Shown here piece after piece: positions 17,682 to 27,539 of a stretch of 64,000 bases of DNA (its first letter is position 1; the number at the start of each line of letters is the position of its first letter). The position numbers and the translations under genes were made by a program. The notes under the pieces were generated by a model. That model ran no database searches. It was given only the letters and a program-made list of their open reading frames with translations, and had not been told where the DNA came from. The DNA is taken from contig NZ_KB904055.1 in NCBI RefSeq assembly GCF_000379905.1, forward strand, positions 1 to 64,000. Direction: 5' to 3'. The stretch comes from Rodentibacter pneumotropicus DSM 21403. GTDB taxonomy: Bacteria > Pseudomonadota > Gammaproteobacteria > Enterobacterales > Pasteurellaceae.

Positions 17682-20468
17682 ATGACATCTTTTGCCCTTG
17701 GTCAGCGTTGGTTAAGCGGAAGTGAAAATAATCTTGGATTAGGCATCGTTACCGCCTTTGATACACGTACTGTGACTTTGCATTTTCCCGCCTCTGACGA
17801 AACACGTATTTATTCTATCGCTCAAGCTCCCCTTACCCGCATTCAATTTAACAAAGGCGAAGCCTTAAACCATAAAGACGGCTGGCAAGGCAAGATTGCG
17901 GATATTCAAACCATAAACGGCTTGAATTTTTATTTGGTAAAAAATCCGCAGGGTGAACAAGTGATCGTGCAAGAAGGCGATATTTCACCGCTTATTTCCT
18001 TTAGTTCGGCGAAAGATCGTCTATTTTCCGCACAACTCCATCGCAGCCATCATTTTGCTTTGCGTTATCGCACGCTAAAACATCAACAGGCCCAATTTCA
18101 ATCACCATTGCGCGGTTTACGTGGTATTCGCGCGGGCTTAATTCCCCATCAATTACACATTGCTGCTGAAGTGGGGAATCGTGTGAATCCTCGGGTACTA
18201 CTTGCTGATGAAGTGGGCTTAGGCAAAACCATTGAAGCCGGTATGATTTTACAAAATCAGCTGTTTGCCGAAAAAGTTCAACGTGTGTTAGTGCTTGTAC
18301 CGGAAACCTTGCAACATCAATGGTTGGTTGAAATGCTCCGCCGATTTAATTTACATTTTTCACTGTTTGATGAAGAACGCTGTGCCGATTTTGCCACCAC
18401 AGGGGAAAATCCTTTTAGCTCGGAATCGCTGATTATTTGCGCCTTAGATTGGTTAGTGAACTCGCCAAAACGAGCGGAACAAGCCCTTGATGCGGGTTTT
18501 GACTGCCTAATTGTGGACGAAGCCCATCATTTGGCTTGGTCTGAAACCGCCCCAAGCCGTGCGTATTTATATGTTGAACAACTTTCAAAGGTGATTCCTT
18601 CCGTATTATTACTTACCGCTACACCGGAACAATTAGGGCAAGAAAGCCACTTTGCCCGCTTGCGATTACTCGATCCCGAACGCTTTTTTGATTATGCAGC
18701 CTTCCAAGAAGAACAACAGCACTATCAACCGGTTGCCAATGCCGTTCAGTCTCTGTTAGCGGAAAAGCCATTAAGTGCAGTGGAAAAAAATCAGATTTCT
18801 ACGCTATTAAAAGAACAACATCTCGATCAACTTTTCCAAGGATTGGCTTCCCAAAACGAGGAAATACAGCAAGAGGCACGTCAAACCTTAATCCAAAACT
18901 TGATTGATCGTCATGGCACAAGCCGTGTGCTATTCCGCAATACACGCCAAGGGGTGAAGGGGTTTCCACAACGTATTTATCACTCAATCACGTTAAGGGT
19001 TGAAAATCAGACTCAAACGGAAGAGGTGAAAACCCAATGGCTGTTAGATTTTTTAAAAACACAACGTGATAAAAAAATCTTTGTGATTTGCCAACACGCT
19101 CAAACAGCAATTCACCTTGAACAACATTTACGAGAAAAAGAAGGGATTCGTGCCACCGTTTTCCATGAAAAAATGTCTATCATTGAACGTGACCGTGCCG
19201 CCGCTTATTTTGCCGATATGGAAAATGGCGCACAGGTTTTACTCAGCTCCAGTATTGGCTCAGAAGGGCGAAATTTCCAGTTTGCAGACAGGTTAGTCTT
19301 ATTTGATTTGCCGCAAAACCCTGATTTACTTGAGCAATGTATTGGGCGTTTAGATCGAATCGGACAGTTGAATGATGTGCAAATTTATCTGCCTTGTGTG
19401 GAAAAATCTGCCGATGAGGTATTGGCTCGCTGGTATCACGAAGGATTAAATGCCTTTGAACAAACCACACCAATGGGTATGGCATTATTTGAACAATTCT
19501 CTGAATCGCTACAAAAAGTGCGGTCAAATTCAACCGCACTTTCAGAGCTAGATAACCTCATTGCAGACACCAAACAAGCACGAGAAAAACTTAAAATAGC
19601 ATTGGAACAAGGGCGCGATCGTCTTTTAGAACTGAACTCCAATGGAGGAGAACAGGCAAAACAGTTAGCCAATTCTATCGCCGCACAAGATAACGAGGTA
19701 GAACTCGTCAATTTTGCCCTGAATTTATTTGATATTATCGGCGTAGAACAGGATGATCTAGGCGAAAACAGTATTGTGATCACCCCGACCGGCACGATGC
19801 TTGTTCCTGATTTTCCGGGCTTAAAAGAAGAAGGAGTGACGGTCACTTTTGATCGCCAACTTGCCCTTGCCCGTGAAGAATTGGAATTTCTCACTTGGGA
19901 TCACCCTATGATCCGCCAAGGTATCGATCTCATTGCTTCAGGTGATATCGGGAAAGCGGCAATGGCATTACTGATTAACAAACAATTACCTGCCGGCACA
20001 CTCTTGTTAGAATTAATTTATGTGGTGGAAACACAGTCGCCGAAAGGATTACAGCTTAATCGTTTCTTACCGCCTACGCCGGTCCGCTTGTTGCTTGATA
20101 ACAAAGGCAATAATATCGCAGAACAGGTAGCATTCGACACCTTGCACAGCAAATTAAAGCCCCTTGGTAAAGATGTAGCAAATAAAATGATCAAAATGGC
20201 ACGTCCGACTTTGGAACCATTATTTGTTCTTGCTGAAAAAAAGATCCGGATGCTTGCCCCAACTTATATTAGCCAAGCACAGAAATTAGCGGATCAAACT
20301 CTGAGTGCGGAAATCAATCGATTACAAGCCTTACAAAAGGTGAATAAAAATATTCGCCAAAGTGAAATTGAGGTTTTAGCGGCGCAACGTGATCAATCTT
20401 TAGAAACATTGGCAAAAGCGACATGGCGATTGGATAGCCTCCGCGTTATCGTCACCAATAAGGAATAA
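17682..20468 (+). CDS. rapA: RNA polymerase-associated ATPase RapA (HepA)
   Basis: This 928-residue Swi2/Snf2-type ATPase recycles stalled RNA polymerase. It has an N-terminal Tudor-like region ([20 protein letters not shown]), Walker A in [18 protein letters not shown], motif [14 protein letters not shown], and helicase lobe 2 with [14 protein letters not shown] and [12 protein letters not shown]. It is about 40 residues shorter than E. coli RapA (968) but keeps all these motifs. A USS inverted pair is embedded in the coding sequence at 19515-19542. It is followed after 2 bp by rluA, probably co-transcribed. Confidence 0.96.
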   Translation: MTSFALGQRWLSGSENNLGLGIVTAFDTRTVTLHFPASDETRIYSIAQAPLTRIQFNKGEALNHKDGWQGKIADIQTINGLNFYLVKNPQGEQVIVQEGDISPLISFSSAKDRLFSAQLHRSHHFALRYRTLKHQQAQFQSPLRGLRGIRAGLIPHQLHIAAEVGNRVNPRVLLADEVGLGKTIEAGMILQNQLFAEKVQRVLVLVPETLQHQWLVEMLRRFNLHFSLFDEERCADFATTGENPFSSESLIICALDWLVNSPKRAEQALDAGFDCLIVDEAHHLAWSETAPSRAYLYVEQLSKVIPSVLLLTATPEQLGQESHFARLRLLDPERFFDYAAFQEEQQHYQPVANAVQSLLAEKPLSAVEKNQISTLLKEQHLDQLFQGLASQNEEIQQEARQTLIQNLIDRHGTSRVLFRNTRQGVKGFPQRIYHSITLRVENQTQTEEVKTQWLLDFLKTQRDKKIFVICQHAQTAIHLEQHLREKEGIRATVFHEKMSIIERDRAAAYFADMENGAQVLLSSSIGSEGRNFQFADRLVLFDLPQNPDLLEQCIGRLDRIGQLNDVQIYLPCVEKSADEVLARWYHEGLNAFEQTTPMGMALFEQFSESLQKVRSNSTALSELDNLIADTKQAREKLKIALEQGRDRLLELNSNGGEQAKQLANSIAAQDNEVELVNFALNLFDIIGVEQDDLGENSIVITPTGTMLVPDFPGLKEEGVTVTFDRQLALAREELEFLTWDHPMIRQGIDLIASGDIGKAAMALLINKQLPAGTLLLELIYVVETQSPKGLQLNRFLPPTPVRLLLDNKGNNIAEQVAFDTLHSKLKPLGKDVANKMIKMARPTLEPLFVLAEKKIRMLAPTYISQAQKLADQTLSAEINRLQALQKVNKNIRQSEIEVLAAQRDQSLETLAKATWRLDSLRVIVTNKE
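19515..19542. repeat. USS inverted pair inside rapA
   Basis: AAAGTGCGGT, 8-nt loop, ACCGCACTTT: the same geometry as the intergenic USS terminators, but within the rapA reading frame, where it encodes [10 protein letters not shown]. No T-run follows, so termination is not expected. Confidence 0.8.
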
Positions 20469-20470
20469 TT

Positions 20471-21130
20471 ATGGCACTGATTGAATATCATCCCCCACTG
20501 AAACCGTATTTAGATATTATTTATCAAGATAACTATATTTGCGTGGTCAATAAACCGAGCGGATTGCTTTCCGTACCGGGCAATCAACCACAGTATTACG
20601 ACAGTGCAATGAGCCGTGTGAAAGAAAAATTCGGTTTCTGCGAACCTGCGCATCGTCTTGATATGGCAACCAGCGGCCTTATTTTGTTTGCCTTAAGCAA
20701 AGCGGCAGACAAAGAACTCAAGCGTCAATTTCGTGAACGTGAACCGAAAAAGCATTATCAAGCTTTAGTGTGGGGACATCTTGCACAAGATCGTGGTGAA
20801 ACGAATTTGCCGATGATTTGTGATTGGGAAAACCGCCCACGCCAGCGTTTAGATTTTGTCTTTGGCAAAAGAGCGGTCACAAAATTCGAAGTTCTAGCAC
20901 GATTACCCAATAACAGCACAAGGGTAAAGCTAACCCCTATTACCGGACGTTCCCACCAATTACGTTTACATATGCTGGCATTAGGTCACCCGATTTTAGG
21001 AGATAAATTCTACGCCCACCCACAAGCCAAAAGTATGTCATCACGCCTTTGTTTACATGCACAATCATTAAGCATCACCCACCCTATCACGGGTGAACCG
21101 ATGACTTTTTTTGCTGAGGTGGATTTTTAA
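20471..21130 (+). CDS. rluA: 23S rRNA pseudouridine(746) / tRNA pseudouridine(32) synthase
   Basis: This 219-residue RluA-family enzyme has the catalytic aspartate at D64 in HRLDMATSGL, plus VVNKPSGLLSVPG and the RSHQLRLHMLALGHPILGD region. It makes pseudouridine in 23S rRNA and in some tRNAs. It starts 2 bp after rapA; the rapA-rluA pairing is common in gammaproteobacteria. A strong hairpin shared with the convergent PTS gene follows. Confidence 0.95.
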   Translation: MALIEYHPPLKPYLDIIYQDNYICVVNKPSGLLSVPGNQPQYYDSAMSRVKEKFGFCEPAHRLDMATSGLILFALSKAADKELKRQFREREPKKHYQALVWGHLAQDRGETNLPMICDWENRPRQRLDFVFGKRAVTKFEVLARLPNNSTRVKLTPITGRSHQLRLHMLALGHPILGDKFYAHPQAKSMSSRLCLHAQSLSITHPITGEPMTFFAEVDF

Positions 21131-21138
21131 AGAAAAAC

Positions 21139-21163
21139 CTCCTCCCCAAAACGTGGGGAGGAG
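21139..21163 (-). terminator. Terminator of the PTS gene, shared with rluA
   Basis: CTCCTCCCC and GGGGAGGAG form a 9-bp GC-rich stem with a 7-nt loop. On the minus strand it is followed by GTTTTTC, so it acts best for the PTS gene ending at 21172. Confidence 0.85.
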
Positions 21164-21171
21164 ACAATTAT

Positions 21172-22665
21172 CTAATCTTCTTTCCCTAAAATCTGATTTA
21201 CTTCGCTTTTATATAAGACGGCTTTTGCCCCAAAAATGGCTTGAATTCCCCCACCAACTTCCAACACATCAATGGCACCAAGGGATTTTAAGCGGGCTTT
21301 ATCCACCAATTTCACATCCCTAACAGAGACCCGTAAACGGGTAATGCAAGCATCCACATTTTCGATATTTTCCGCACCGCCAAGACCTGTGATGATCTGA
21401 TGGGCATTTTCAGTTAGAGAGGAGCTTTGCTGTTCCACACTTTCCTCTATCTCTTCCCCTCTTCCCGGTGTCATCACATTGAAGCGGGTAATTAAGAAAC
21501 GGAACGAGAAATAATAAAGGGCTGCCCAAGGAATCCCTACCAAAACCACGCGAATCCAATGTGTATTCCCATCGCCTTGTAAAATACCGAAGAGCAAGAA
21601 ATCAATAAATCCGCCGGAGAACGTATTCCCAATGGAAATATTCAGTAAATCGGCAATATAGAAAGAAACACCGTCCAAAAATGCGTGGAAAACATAAAGC
21701 CAAGGTGCAACGAATAAGAACATAAACTCGATAGGTTCGGTAATACCGGTAATAAATGAGGTTAACGCTGCACCTAAAAATAATCCGCCAATTTTTGCGC
21801 GTCTGGATTTTGGTACACAATGATACATAGCTAAACAAGCAGCCGGTAAACCAAACATCATGGTATCAAAACGACCGGCAAAAAAACGCGTACCCTCGGT
21901 AAACAAACCTTGATGGTTAGGATCCGCTAATTGGGCAAAGAAAATTTTTTGTGCACCGACAATCGTTTCGCCGTTCACGATTTCAGTTCCACCCAATTCG
22001 GTGTACCAAAATAGCGGATAGATCATATGGTGTAATCCCACTGCGCCACTTAGCCGCATGAGGAAACCATAGAAAAATGTTCCGATCTCGCCCATTGAAG
22101 CAATGCTTTTGCCTGCGGATACCAGCCAGCCCTGAAAAGTCGGCCAAATTAAAAAGAAAATTGCGCCGATAAAAATCGACATAAATGCCGTAACGATTGG
22201 CACAAATCGAGAACCGCCAAAAAAGCCCAAAATTTGCGGTAATTGGATATTATGATAACGATTATGTAACTTTACTGTCACCAATCCCATCACTAATGCT
22301 CCGATCACACCGGTATCAATACTTTTTACTTCAGGGGAGAAAAGAGGAATTAAGGCAGAAATCGTTCCTGTCATAATTAAATAACCGACGACTGCTGCAA
22401 GTGCAGCCACCCCTTTATCCCGTTTTGCCAGCCCAATACCTAAACCGATACAAAGAAACAATGCCAAATTCGCAAATACGATCGAACCAGCGGAAGACAT
22501 AATTTGAAAAATCCCCTGCAACAGTGAATTATCCAGTATGGGATAGGCTTGCAGTGTAGCTTTATTAGATAACGCTCCGCCGATTCCAAGTAGCAAGCCG
22601 GCGGCAGGTAAAATAGCAATCGGCAGCATAAAGGCTTTACCGATTTGTTGGAGTTGTTTAAACAT
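21172..22665 (-). CDS. PTS sugar transporter EIICB, glucose/maltose subfamily (PtsG-like)
   Basis: This 497-residue protein has an N-terminal EIIC membrane domain (about residues 1-390) with IAILPAAGLLLGIGGAL, GLHHMIYPLFWYTELGG and GITEPIEFMFLFVAP. The C-terminal EIIB domain (from about 415) carries the phosphorylated cysteine in NVDACITRLRVSV. No EIIA domain is fused, so a separate Crr-type EIIA is needed. Sequence places it in the glucose family (PtsG, MalX, NagE relatives). Glucose is the most likely substrate but not certain, so no symbol is given. It is a single-gene unit. Confidence 0.88.
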   Translation of the reverse strand: MFKQLQQIGKAFMLPIAILPAAGLLLGIGGALSNKATLQAYPILDNSLLQGIFQIMSSAGSIVFANLALFLCIGLGIGLAKRDKGVAALAAVVGYLIMTGTISALIPLFSPEVKSIDTGVIGALVMGLVTVKLHNRYHNIQLPQILGFFGGSRFVPIVTAFMSIFIGAIFFLIWPTFQGWLVSAGKSIASMGEIGTFFYGFLMRLSGAVGLHHMIYPLFWYTELGGTEIVNGETIVGAQKIFFAQLADPNHQGLFTEGTRFFAGRFDTMMFGLPAACLAMYHCVPKSRRAKIGGLFLGAALTSFITGITEPIEFMFLFVAPWLYVFHAFLDGVSFYIADLLNISIGNTFSGGFIDFLLFGILQGDGNTHWIRVVLVGIPWAALYYFSFRFLITRFNVMTPGRGEEIEESVEQQSSSLTENAHQIITGLGGAENIENVDACITRLRVSVRDVKLVDKARLKSLGAIDVLEVGGGIQAIFGAKAVLYKSEVNQILGKED

Positions 22666-22954
22666 AGGTTCCTCACATTAATTTGAAATTTGCGATTCCT
22701 ATTATAAAGCTAATAGCCCCAAGCGAAATCACAAATGACACTATTTTTTCTTATCATCAGATCAGACAAGTCCAAATAGCTGCACTCTATGACTAAATAA
22801 CCTTGTGATCAATAAGCAGACTCTCATTTTGTGATAGTACTAACTCTCTTTACAGAAATTTAATTTCCTAACTTTCTCTCTTTAAGAGTACACGTCATCA
22901 GAAAGCAAATGGGCTGCTAACCGTAACTCTCAAACTTTATATAAGGAGAAAATA

Positions 22955-23035
22955 ATAAAAAAATCGAACAAAACTATCTTAGTCGCTTTATTAACCAGTG
23001 TTATGGCGTTCAGTGCGGTAAATATAGCACAAGCA
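22955..23035 (+). pseudogene. Signal-peptide stub of a lost secreted protein (possibly ygiW)
   Basis: After an RBS (AAGGAG, 22944-22949), an ATA replaces the start ATG. The frame reads KKSNKTILVALLTSVMAFSA then VNIAQA, a textbook signal peptide ending in AQA. The mature protein is missing: the frame runs into histidine-kinase sequence and stops at a TAA (23064-23066). Because the following remnant is QseC-like, and ygiW-qseB-qseC is a known Pasteurellaceae gene order, the stub may be ygiW. That identity is inference. The rest of 22666-22954 is AT-rich with no gene seen. Confidence 0.55.
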
Positions 23036-23042
23036 ATTTTCT

Positions 23043-23274
23043 GCTATGTTATTGAAAGTGGAGGATAACGGTAAAGGTATTCCCAAAAAACGGAAACACG
23101 TACTTGATCCTTTCTACCAAATTCTTAGTTCGGACGGAACAGCAAGGCAGAAGACTTAGCTTAGCAATCGCCATGGAAATCGTGAAGCAGTACGGTGAGA
23201 CATTAACACTGAAAGACAGCGAGAAGTTTGAAACCGGGTTATTGGTGGAAGTATGGTTGCCGAGGGGATTATAG
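23043..23274 (+). pseudogene. Remnant of a QseC-like sensor histidine kinase (ATPase domain end)
   Basis: The frame from 23046 reads LLKVEDNGKGIPKKRKHVLD, then PFYQILSSDG, which is the G1 box and following part of a histidine-kinase catalytic domain. A stop and frameshift near 23150 interrupt it. The other frame resumes with LSLAIAMEIVKQYGETLTLK and continues to VEVWLPRGL-stop at 23272-23274, the C-terminus. Everything upstream (sensor, HisKA and, if the operon guess is right, the response regulator) is deleted. Confidence 0.7.
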
Positions 23275-23319
23275 ACAGTTTTTCTACCTATTTTATTATT
23301 AAAGTTTAAATTTATACTG

Positions 23320-23355
23320 AGAAGAAAGCATTCCATACAAGGAATGCTTTCTTCT
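23320..23355 (-). terminator. Strong hairpin downstream of iolG
   Basis: GAAGAAAGCATTCC, 6-nt loop, GGAATGCTTTCTTC: a perfect 14-bp stem immediately beyond the iolG stop (23360). The T-run is poor on the minus strand, but position and stability make a terminator likely. Confidence 0.7.
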
Positions 23356-23359
23356 GGTA

Positions 23360-24370
23360 TTAAACAATTTCACTTAATTTGACCGGTCGTCCTTCATCAA
23401 GGGAACGTTTAGCCGCTAGAGCAATAACGACAGGTTGTAACCCGTCATTACCATTCACCAATGTTGGTTTGTCATTGATAATAGCATCAATAAAACAAGA
23501 TATTTCATTAGCAAAAGATTGCATATAACGTTCTAAGAAGAAATATTTTGGTTTTTCAGCAATTACGCCTGTTTCACAAGAATAAACGGCTGTTGAATCG
23601 GCATCATTTTTTGTTTGAACCGCACCTTTTGAACCAAATACCTCGGCACGCTGATCATAACCATAAACTGCCTTACGGCTATTATCGATCACCGCTATCG
23701 CCCCATTTGCCAGTTTTAGGGTAATCACCGCAGTATCAATATCCCCTGCTTTTCCAATTTCCGGATTAACCAATACTCCTCCGGCTGCATAAACTTCAAC
23801 CACCTCACTACCGGATAAATATCTAACCATATCAAAATCATGGATTGTCATATCGAAAAACATTCCACCAGATACTTTGACATATTCAATTGGCGGGGCA
23901 TCCGGATCACGAGATGTAATACGAATTAAATGAGGTTCACCAATATCTCCATTTTCTACGCGTGTCTTAATTGCCTTAAAATTATGGTCGAAGCGACGAT
24001 TAAAACCTACTTGGAATTTCACGCCTGCTTTTTCTACTTCATGGAGTACCTCTTTAATTCTGTTAATATCAGCATCCACCGGTTTTTCACAAAAAACGTG
24101 TTTTTCGGCTCGAGCCGCTTCAATTGAAATGAGGGCATGAGTGTTAGTTGAGGAACAAACTAAAACTGCATCAATTTCCGGATCTTGAAGAATTTTTTTA
24201 TAATCTTCATAGATATTTGGAATTCCCATTTCTTTTGCCCAATTAATTAGCTCGTCTGTTATTTTTACATCTGAAATTGCCTTAACTTCCGCCCCTTTGA
24301 CATATTTTGTAATACTTTCCGAATGCACACGTCCGATACGTCCGGCACCAATAATACCAACCTTAATCAT
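23360..24370 (-). CDS. iolG: Inositol 2-dehydrogenase IolG
   Basis: This 336-residue Gfo/Idh/MocA oxidoreductase has an N-terminal Rossmann motif (VGIIGAGRIGRVH), the catalytic lysine in HVFCEKPVD and the DMTIHDFDMVRYLSG signature. It oxidises myo-inositol to 2-keto-myo-inositol (scyllo-inosose) with NAD, the first step of the iol pathway. It is the last gene of the minus-strand unit iolD-iolE-iolG, starting 2 bp after iolE. The context supports IolG over other members of this broad family. Confidence 0.92.
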   Translation of the reverse strand: MIKVGIIGAGRIGRVHSESITKYVKGAEVKAISDVKITDELINWAKEMGIPNIYEDYKKILQDPEIDAVLVCSSTNTHALISIEAARAEKHVFCEKPVDADINRIKEVLHEVEKAGVKFQVGFNRRFDHNFKAIKTRVENGDIGEPHLIRITSRDPDAPPIEYVKVSGGMFFDMTIHDFDMVRYLSGSEVVEVYAAGGVLVNPEIGKAGDIDTAVITLKLANGAIAVIDNSRKAVYGYDQRAEVFGSKGAVQTKNDADSTAVYSCETGVIAEKPKYFFLERYMQSFANEISCFIDAIINDKPTLVNGNDGLQPVVIALAAKRSLDEGRPVKLSEIV

Positions 24371-24372
24371 AA

Positions 24373-25269
24373 TTAAATCCCCGCTGTTTCTTTAATATAT
24401 TGACGACCTTTCACGGCATACTCAAACGGATTGGCAATAGCCGGATCTTGCTCAGCTTCTACCACCATCCAACCTTTATAATCGTGCTTCTCAAGAAGCT
24501 CAAAAATCGGTTTGAAATCAATAACTCCATCGCCCGGAACAGTAAATGTTCCTTTACGTACCCCTTCTAAGAAACTTAAGTTTTTCTCCTTCACCTCTGT
24601 AACAACATCATCACGCACATCTTTCAGATGAACATGGCAAATGCGGTCGATATATTTTTCTAATACCTCAAGCATCGCTTTTTGAGATCCTTCGGAATAA
24701 TAGAGATGACCGGAATCAAAGAGTAAATAAACGTTATCATTGACAACCGACATATATTTATCAACTTCAGCCGGCGTTTGAATCCCTGTTCCCATATGAT
24801 GATGCAAACAAACTTTCATCCCTTTTTCTTCTGCAAGTTTGGCAAGCTCGTTATAACCTTCAGCAAGTTTTTGCCACTCTTCCTCAGTAAAAATTGGTTT
24901 TTCCTTAAAAACGGCTTTTGTTGTCCCTTGAATACTGTAGCTTTGTTCCGAGCAACCGATAACTGTCGCCCCCATCGCATGCAAGAAATCACGATGTTTG
25001 ATAAATTCTTGAATGGTTTTCTCTTTTTTGCCCTCAACAAAAAACGTACTAAACCAAGCGTTGCAAATTTGTATACCGCGAACATTTAATTTATGTTTCA
25101 ATACGTCCACATCGCGCGGATATTTATTGCCCACTTCACAGCCCGTGAAACCGGCAAGAGCCATTTCACTAATACATTGTTCAAAAGTATTTTCTTTACC
25201 GAGATCCGGCATATCATCATTAGTCCAACCAATAGGAGCAATCCCTAGTTTCACATTTTCAGCTTTCAT
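24373..25269 (-). CDS. iolE: Myo-inosose-2 dehydratase IolE
   Basis: This 298-residue TIM-barrel (xylose-isomerase-like) protein begins [19 protein letters not shown], the IolE signature. [11 protein letters not shown] and VVEAEQDPA supply metal-binding and active-site residues. It dehydrates scyllo-inosose to 3D-trihydroxycyclohexane-1,2-dione, the second step of inositol catabolism. It lies between iolD and iolG. Confidence 0.95.
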   Translation of the reverse strand: MKAENVKLGIAPIGWTNDDMPDLGKENTFEQCISEMALAGFTGCEVGNKYPRDVDVLKHKLNVRGIQICNAWFSTFFVEGKKEKTIQEFIKHRDFLHAMGATVIGCSEQSYSIQGTTKAVFKEKPIFTEEEWQKLAEGYNELAKLAEEKGMKVCLHHHMGTGIQTPAEVDKYMSVVNDNVYLLFDSGHLYYSEGSQKAMLEVLEKYIDRICHVHLKDVRDDVVTEVKEKNLSFLEGVRKGTFTVPGDGVIDFKPIFELLEKHDYKGWMVVEAEQDPAIANPFEYAVKGRQYIKETAGI

Positions 25270-25312
25270 AATTTTTCCTCACTAATTAAATGATTAAATT
25301 CAAATACCGTGT

Positions 25313-27250
25313 TTAATAGCGCCGAGATTCGCGAATATGTTTCACACTATTTTGATGCGCCTCTTGAATACGTTCTTTCTCAGAAACCTCTGCCACACCA
25401 ACATGCCACCAACTTCCATAACCGTGAATCATCGTTTTTGGTAGAACTTTGATATCAATTAAGGTTGAAATTACTTGTTTTTTCGCATCTTCAAGTGCGA
25501 AACGTAGCTCTTCTTCATTTGTGACCTTGTAGGTTTTACAACCGTAAGAAGCGGCATTCATCGCAAAATCAACGGGGACAAAATTTCCATCCAATTGGTT
25601 CGTTAGCGGATTTCTGAAGCGGAATTCTGTTGCAAAACTATCCATTCCATGACCGATTTGTAAATTGTTAATACATCCGTTAGTCATATTATCGAATAAA
25701 ACAACATTAATTTTTTTGCCTTCTTGAATAGATGTCACAAGCTCTGAATGCAACATCATATAGGAACCGTCACCCAATAACGCATAGACTTCTTTTTCAG
25801 GTTGAGCCAATTTAACGCCTAAAGCCGCATTGATTTCATAACCCATACAGGAATAACCGTATTCCAAATGGTAAGTTTCTTCGCCTTTTGATTGCCAAGC
25901 CCGTTGTAAGTCGCCGGGGAGGCTGCCGGCAGCACCGACAATCACGCTATTTTCATCTAGAACCTCATTTAAAATTCCAAGTACCCGACTTTGGGGTAAA
26001 TGAGATTTCGTCAGCTTAATAAATTCCTCATAGACTTTTTCTCTATCTAAGGCATCATCCACTTCAGGAATAAAATTATCAGAATAAGAAATGTGATAGA
26101 TACGCTGTAATTCTTCATTAAAACGTTGTTTTGCTTCTGATATTTGATCTCCCCAGTTCGCTTGGTAATGTGCCGATTGTAAAAGTGCGGTCAGTTTTTC
26201 CAGTGTTTTCTTCGCATCGGCAACAACTTGCACACCATCAAGTTTATAAGCATCAAATCGGGCAATATTAATATTTAAATATTTTGCATTTGGATTTTGG
26301 AAAAGCCATTTTGAGGAGGTAGTGAAGTCGGTATATCTCGTTCCTATTCCGATAATAAGGTCCGCCTCTTTGGCAAGTAAATTAGCGGATAAACAACCGG
26401 TTTCACCAATGCCTCCTACATTAAATCCGTGAGAAGAAATGACCGCACTTTTTCCTGCCTGTGTTTCCGCAAACGGAATATGGAATGCTTCTGCAAAAAT
26501 TTTTAATTGTTCCGCAGCTTCAGAATAACGAACTCCGCCACCGCAAATAATGAGGGGCTTTTGACTTTTCATAATGAGCTCAAATGCGGAAGAAAGCATA
26601 GGTTCGGTTGGTAAGGTTCGTTCAATTCTATGAATCCGTTTTTGTAAGAAATAATCAGGGAAATCATAGGCTTCGGACTGAACATCTTGTGGAAGTGCGA
26701 TAGTAACAGCTCCTGTTTCCGCCGGATCCGTTAATACACGCATAGCATTGATACAAGCAGTCATCAGTTGTTCCGGACGATTCACTCTATCCCAGTATTT
26801 ACTCACTGCTTTAAAAGCATCATTGGTACTGATACTCAAATCATAGGGTTGTTCGATTTGCTGTAGCACGGGATCAGGTTGACGAGTGGCGAAAACATCA
26901 CCGGGGAGTAAAAGAAGTGGAATTCTGTTTGCCGTTGCGACCGCCGCAGCGGTAATCATATTTGCTGCACCGGGGCCTACGGAGGAAGTGCAAGCATAAA
27001 TTTTTTTACGTAAATTTTGCTTTGCAAATCCTGTAGCGACATGCGCCATTCCTTGTTCATTACGCCCCTGTCTCACAATCAGTTCGCCGCTGTCTTGTTC
27101 TAGCGCCTGCCCAATTCCTAATACGTTGCCATGCCCAAAAATACCAAATACACCTTCAACAAATTTCGTGACTTTACCATCAAATTCCACATATTGATTA
27201 TCAAGAAATTTTACCAATGCTTGTGCAACTGTTAGTTTTATCGCTTTCAT
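25313..27250 (-). CDS. iolD: 3D-(3,5/4)-trihydroxycyclohexane-1,2-dione acylhydrolase IolD
   Basis: This 645-residue thiamine-diphosphate enzyme has an N-terminal Pyr domain ([16 protein letters not shown] with a nearby [12 protein letters not shown]) and a C-terminal PP domain with [13 protein letters not shown], then NMTNGCINN, the GDG...NN ThDP-binding motif. It opens the ring to give 5-deoxy-D-glucuronate. Two USSs lie in the coding region. It is first in the iolDEG unit, divergent from iolC, with GGAGACC before the ATG. Confidence 0.96.
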   Translation of the reverse strand: MKAIKLTVAQALVKFLDNQYVEFDGKVTKFVEGVFGIFGHGNVLGIGQALEQDSGELIVRQGRNEQGMAHVATGFAKQNLRKKIYACTSSVGPGAANMITAAAVATANRIPLLLLPGDVFATRQPDPVLQQIEQPYDLSISTNDAFKAVSKYWDRVNRPEQLMTACINAMRVLTDPAETGAVTIALPQDVQSEAYDFPDYFLQKRIHRIERTLPTEPMLSSAFELIMKSQKPLIICGGGVRYSEAAEQLKIFAEAFHIPFAETQAGKSAVISSHGFNVGGIGETGCLSANLLAKEADLIIGIGTRYTDFTTSSKWLFQNPNAKYLNINIARFDAYKLDGVQVVADAKKTLEKLTALLQSAHYQANWGDQISEAKQRFNEELQRIYHISYSDNFIPEVDDALDREKVYEEFIKLTKSHLPQSRVLGILNEVLDENSVIVGAAGSLPGDLQRAWQSKGEETYHLEYGYSCMGYEINAALGVKLAQPEKEVYALLGDGSYMMLHSELVTSIQEGKKINVVLFDNMTNGCINNLQIGHGMDSFATEFRFRNPLTNQLDGNFVPVDFAMNAASYGCKTYKVTNEEELRFALEDAKKQVISTLIDIKVLPKTMIHGYGSWWHVGVAEVSEKERIQEAHQNSVKHIRESRRY

Positions 27251-27322
27251 TACGGTCTCCTTCGGGATAATTTGATATCCGTTGTAGTATATTTATGCTT
27301 TTTTTAAATTGGAATATATTTG

Positions 27323-27356
27323 AAATGAAAATTTCATTTTTGAGACATAGATCAAA
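27323..27356. promoter_or_regulatory. Candidate operator and CRP-like site in the iolD/iolC divergent promoter
   Basis: A perfect palindrome AAATGAAAATTTCATTT (27323-27339, 8-bp arms around one base) is followed by TGAGA-N6-TCAAA (27341-27356), which matches the CRP consensus TGTGA-N6-TCACA at 8 of 10 positions. A related pair lies in the iolB/iolA gap. The palindrome is a candidate site for the RpiR-type regulator encoded at 29505-30338. Both assignments are inference. Confidence 0.5.
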
Positions 27357-27539
27357 CTTTTAGGCTAATGTCTCCGACTTTAGTTGGCGGTACATTTACT
27401 TTTAAGGAAAATCGTCCATAAACTTTAGAAAGATATGTGATCGACATCTCAAAATCATTTTTTTGAAGTTGATTTTTTTTGAAAAAAATATTTCAATATT
27501 AAAAATATGATAGCTTTAAAAATACAAGGGGGTAACATC

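Noticed and set aside
19436-19894. 152-codon frame antisense to rapA
   Set aside because: It lies wholly inside rapA, with Ser/Arg-rich shadow composition and no RBS. The rapA frame carries all the helicase motifs.
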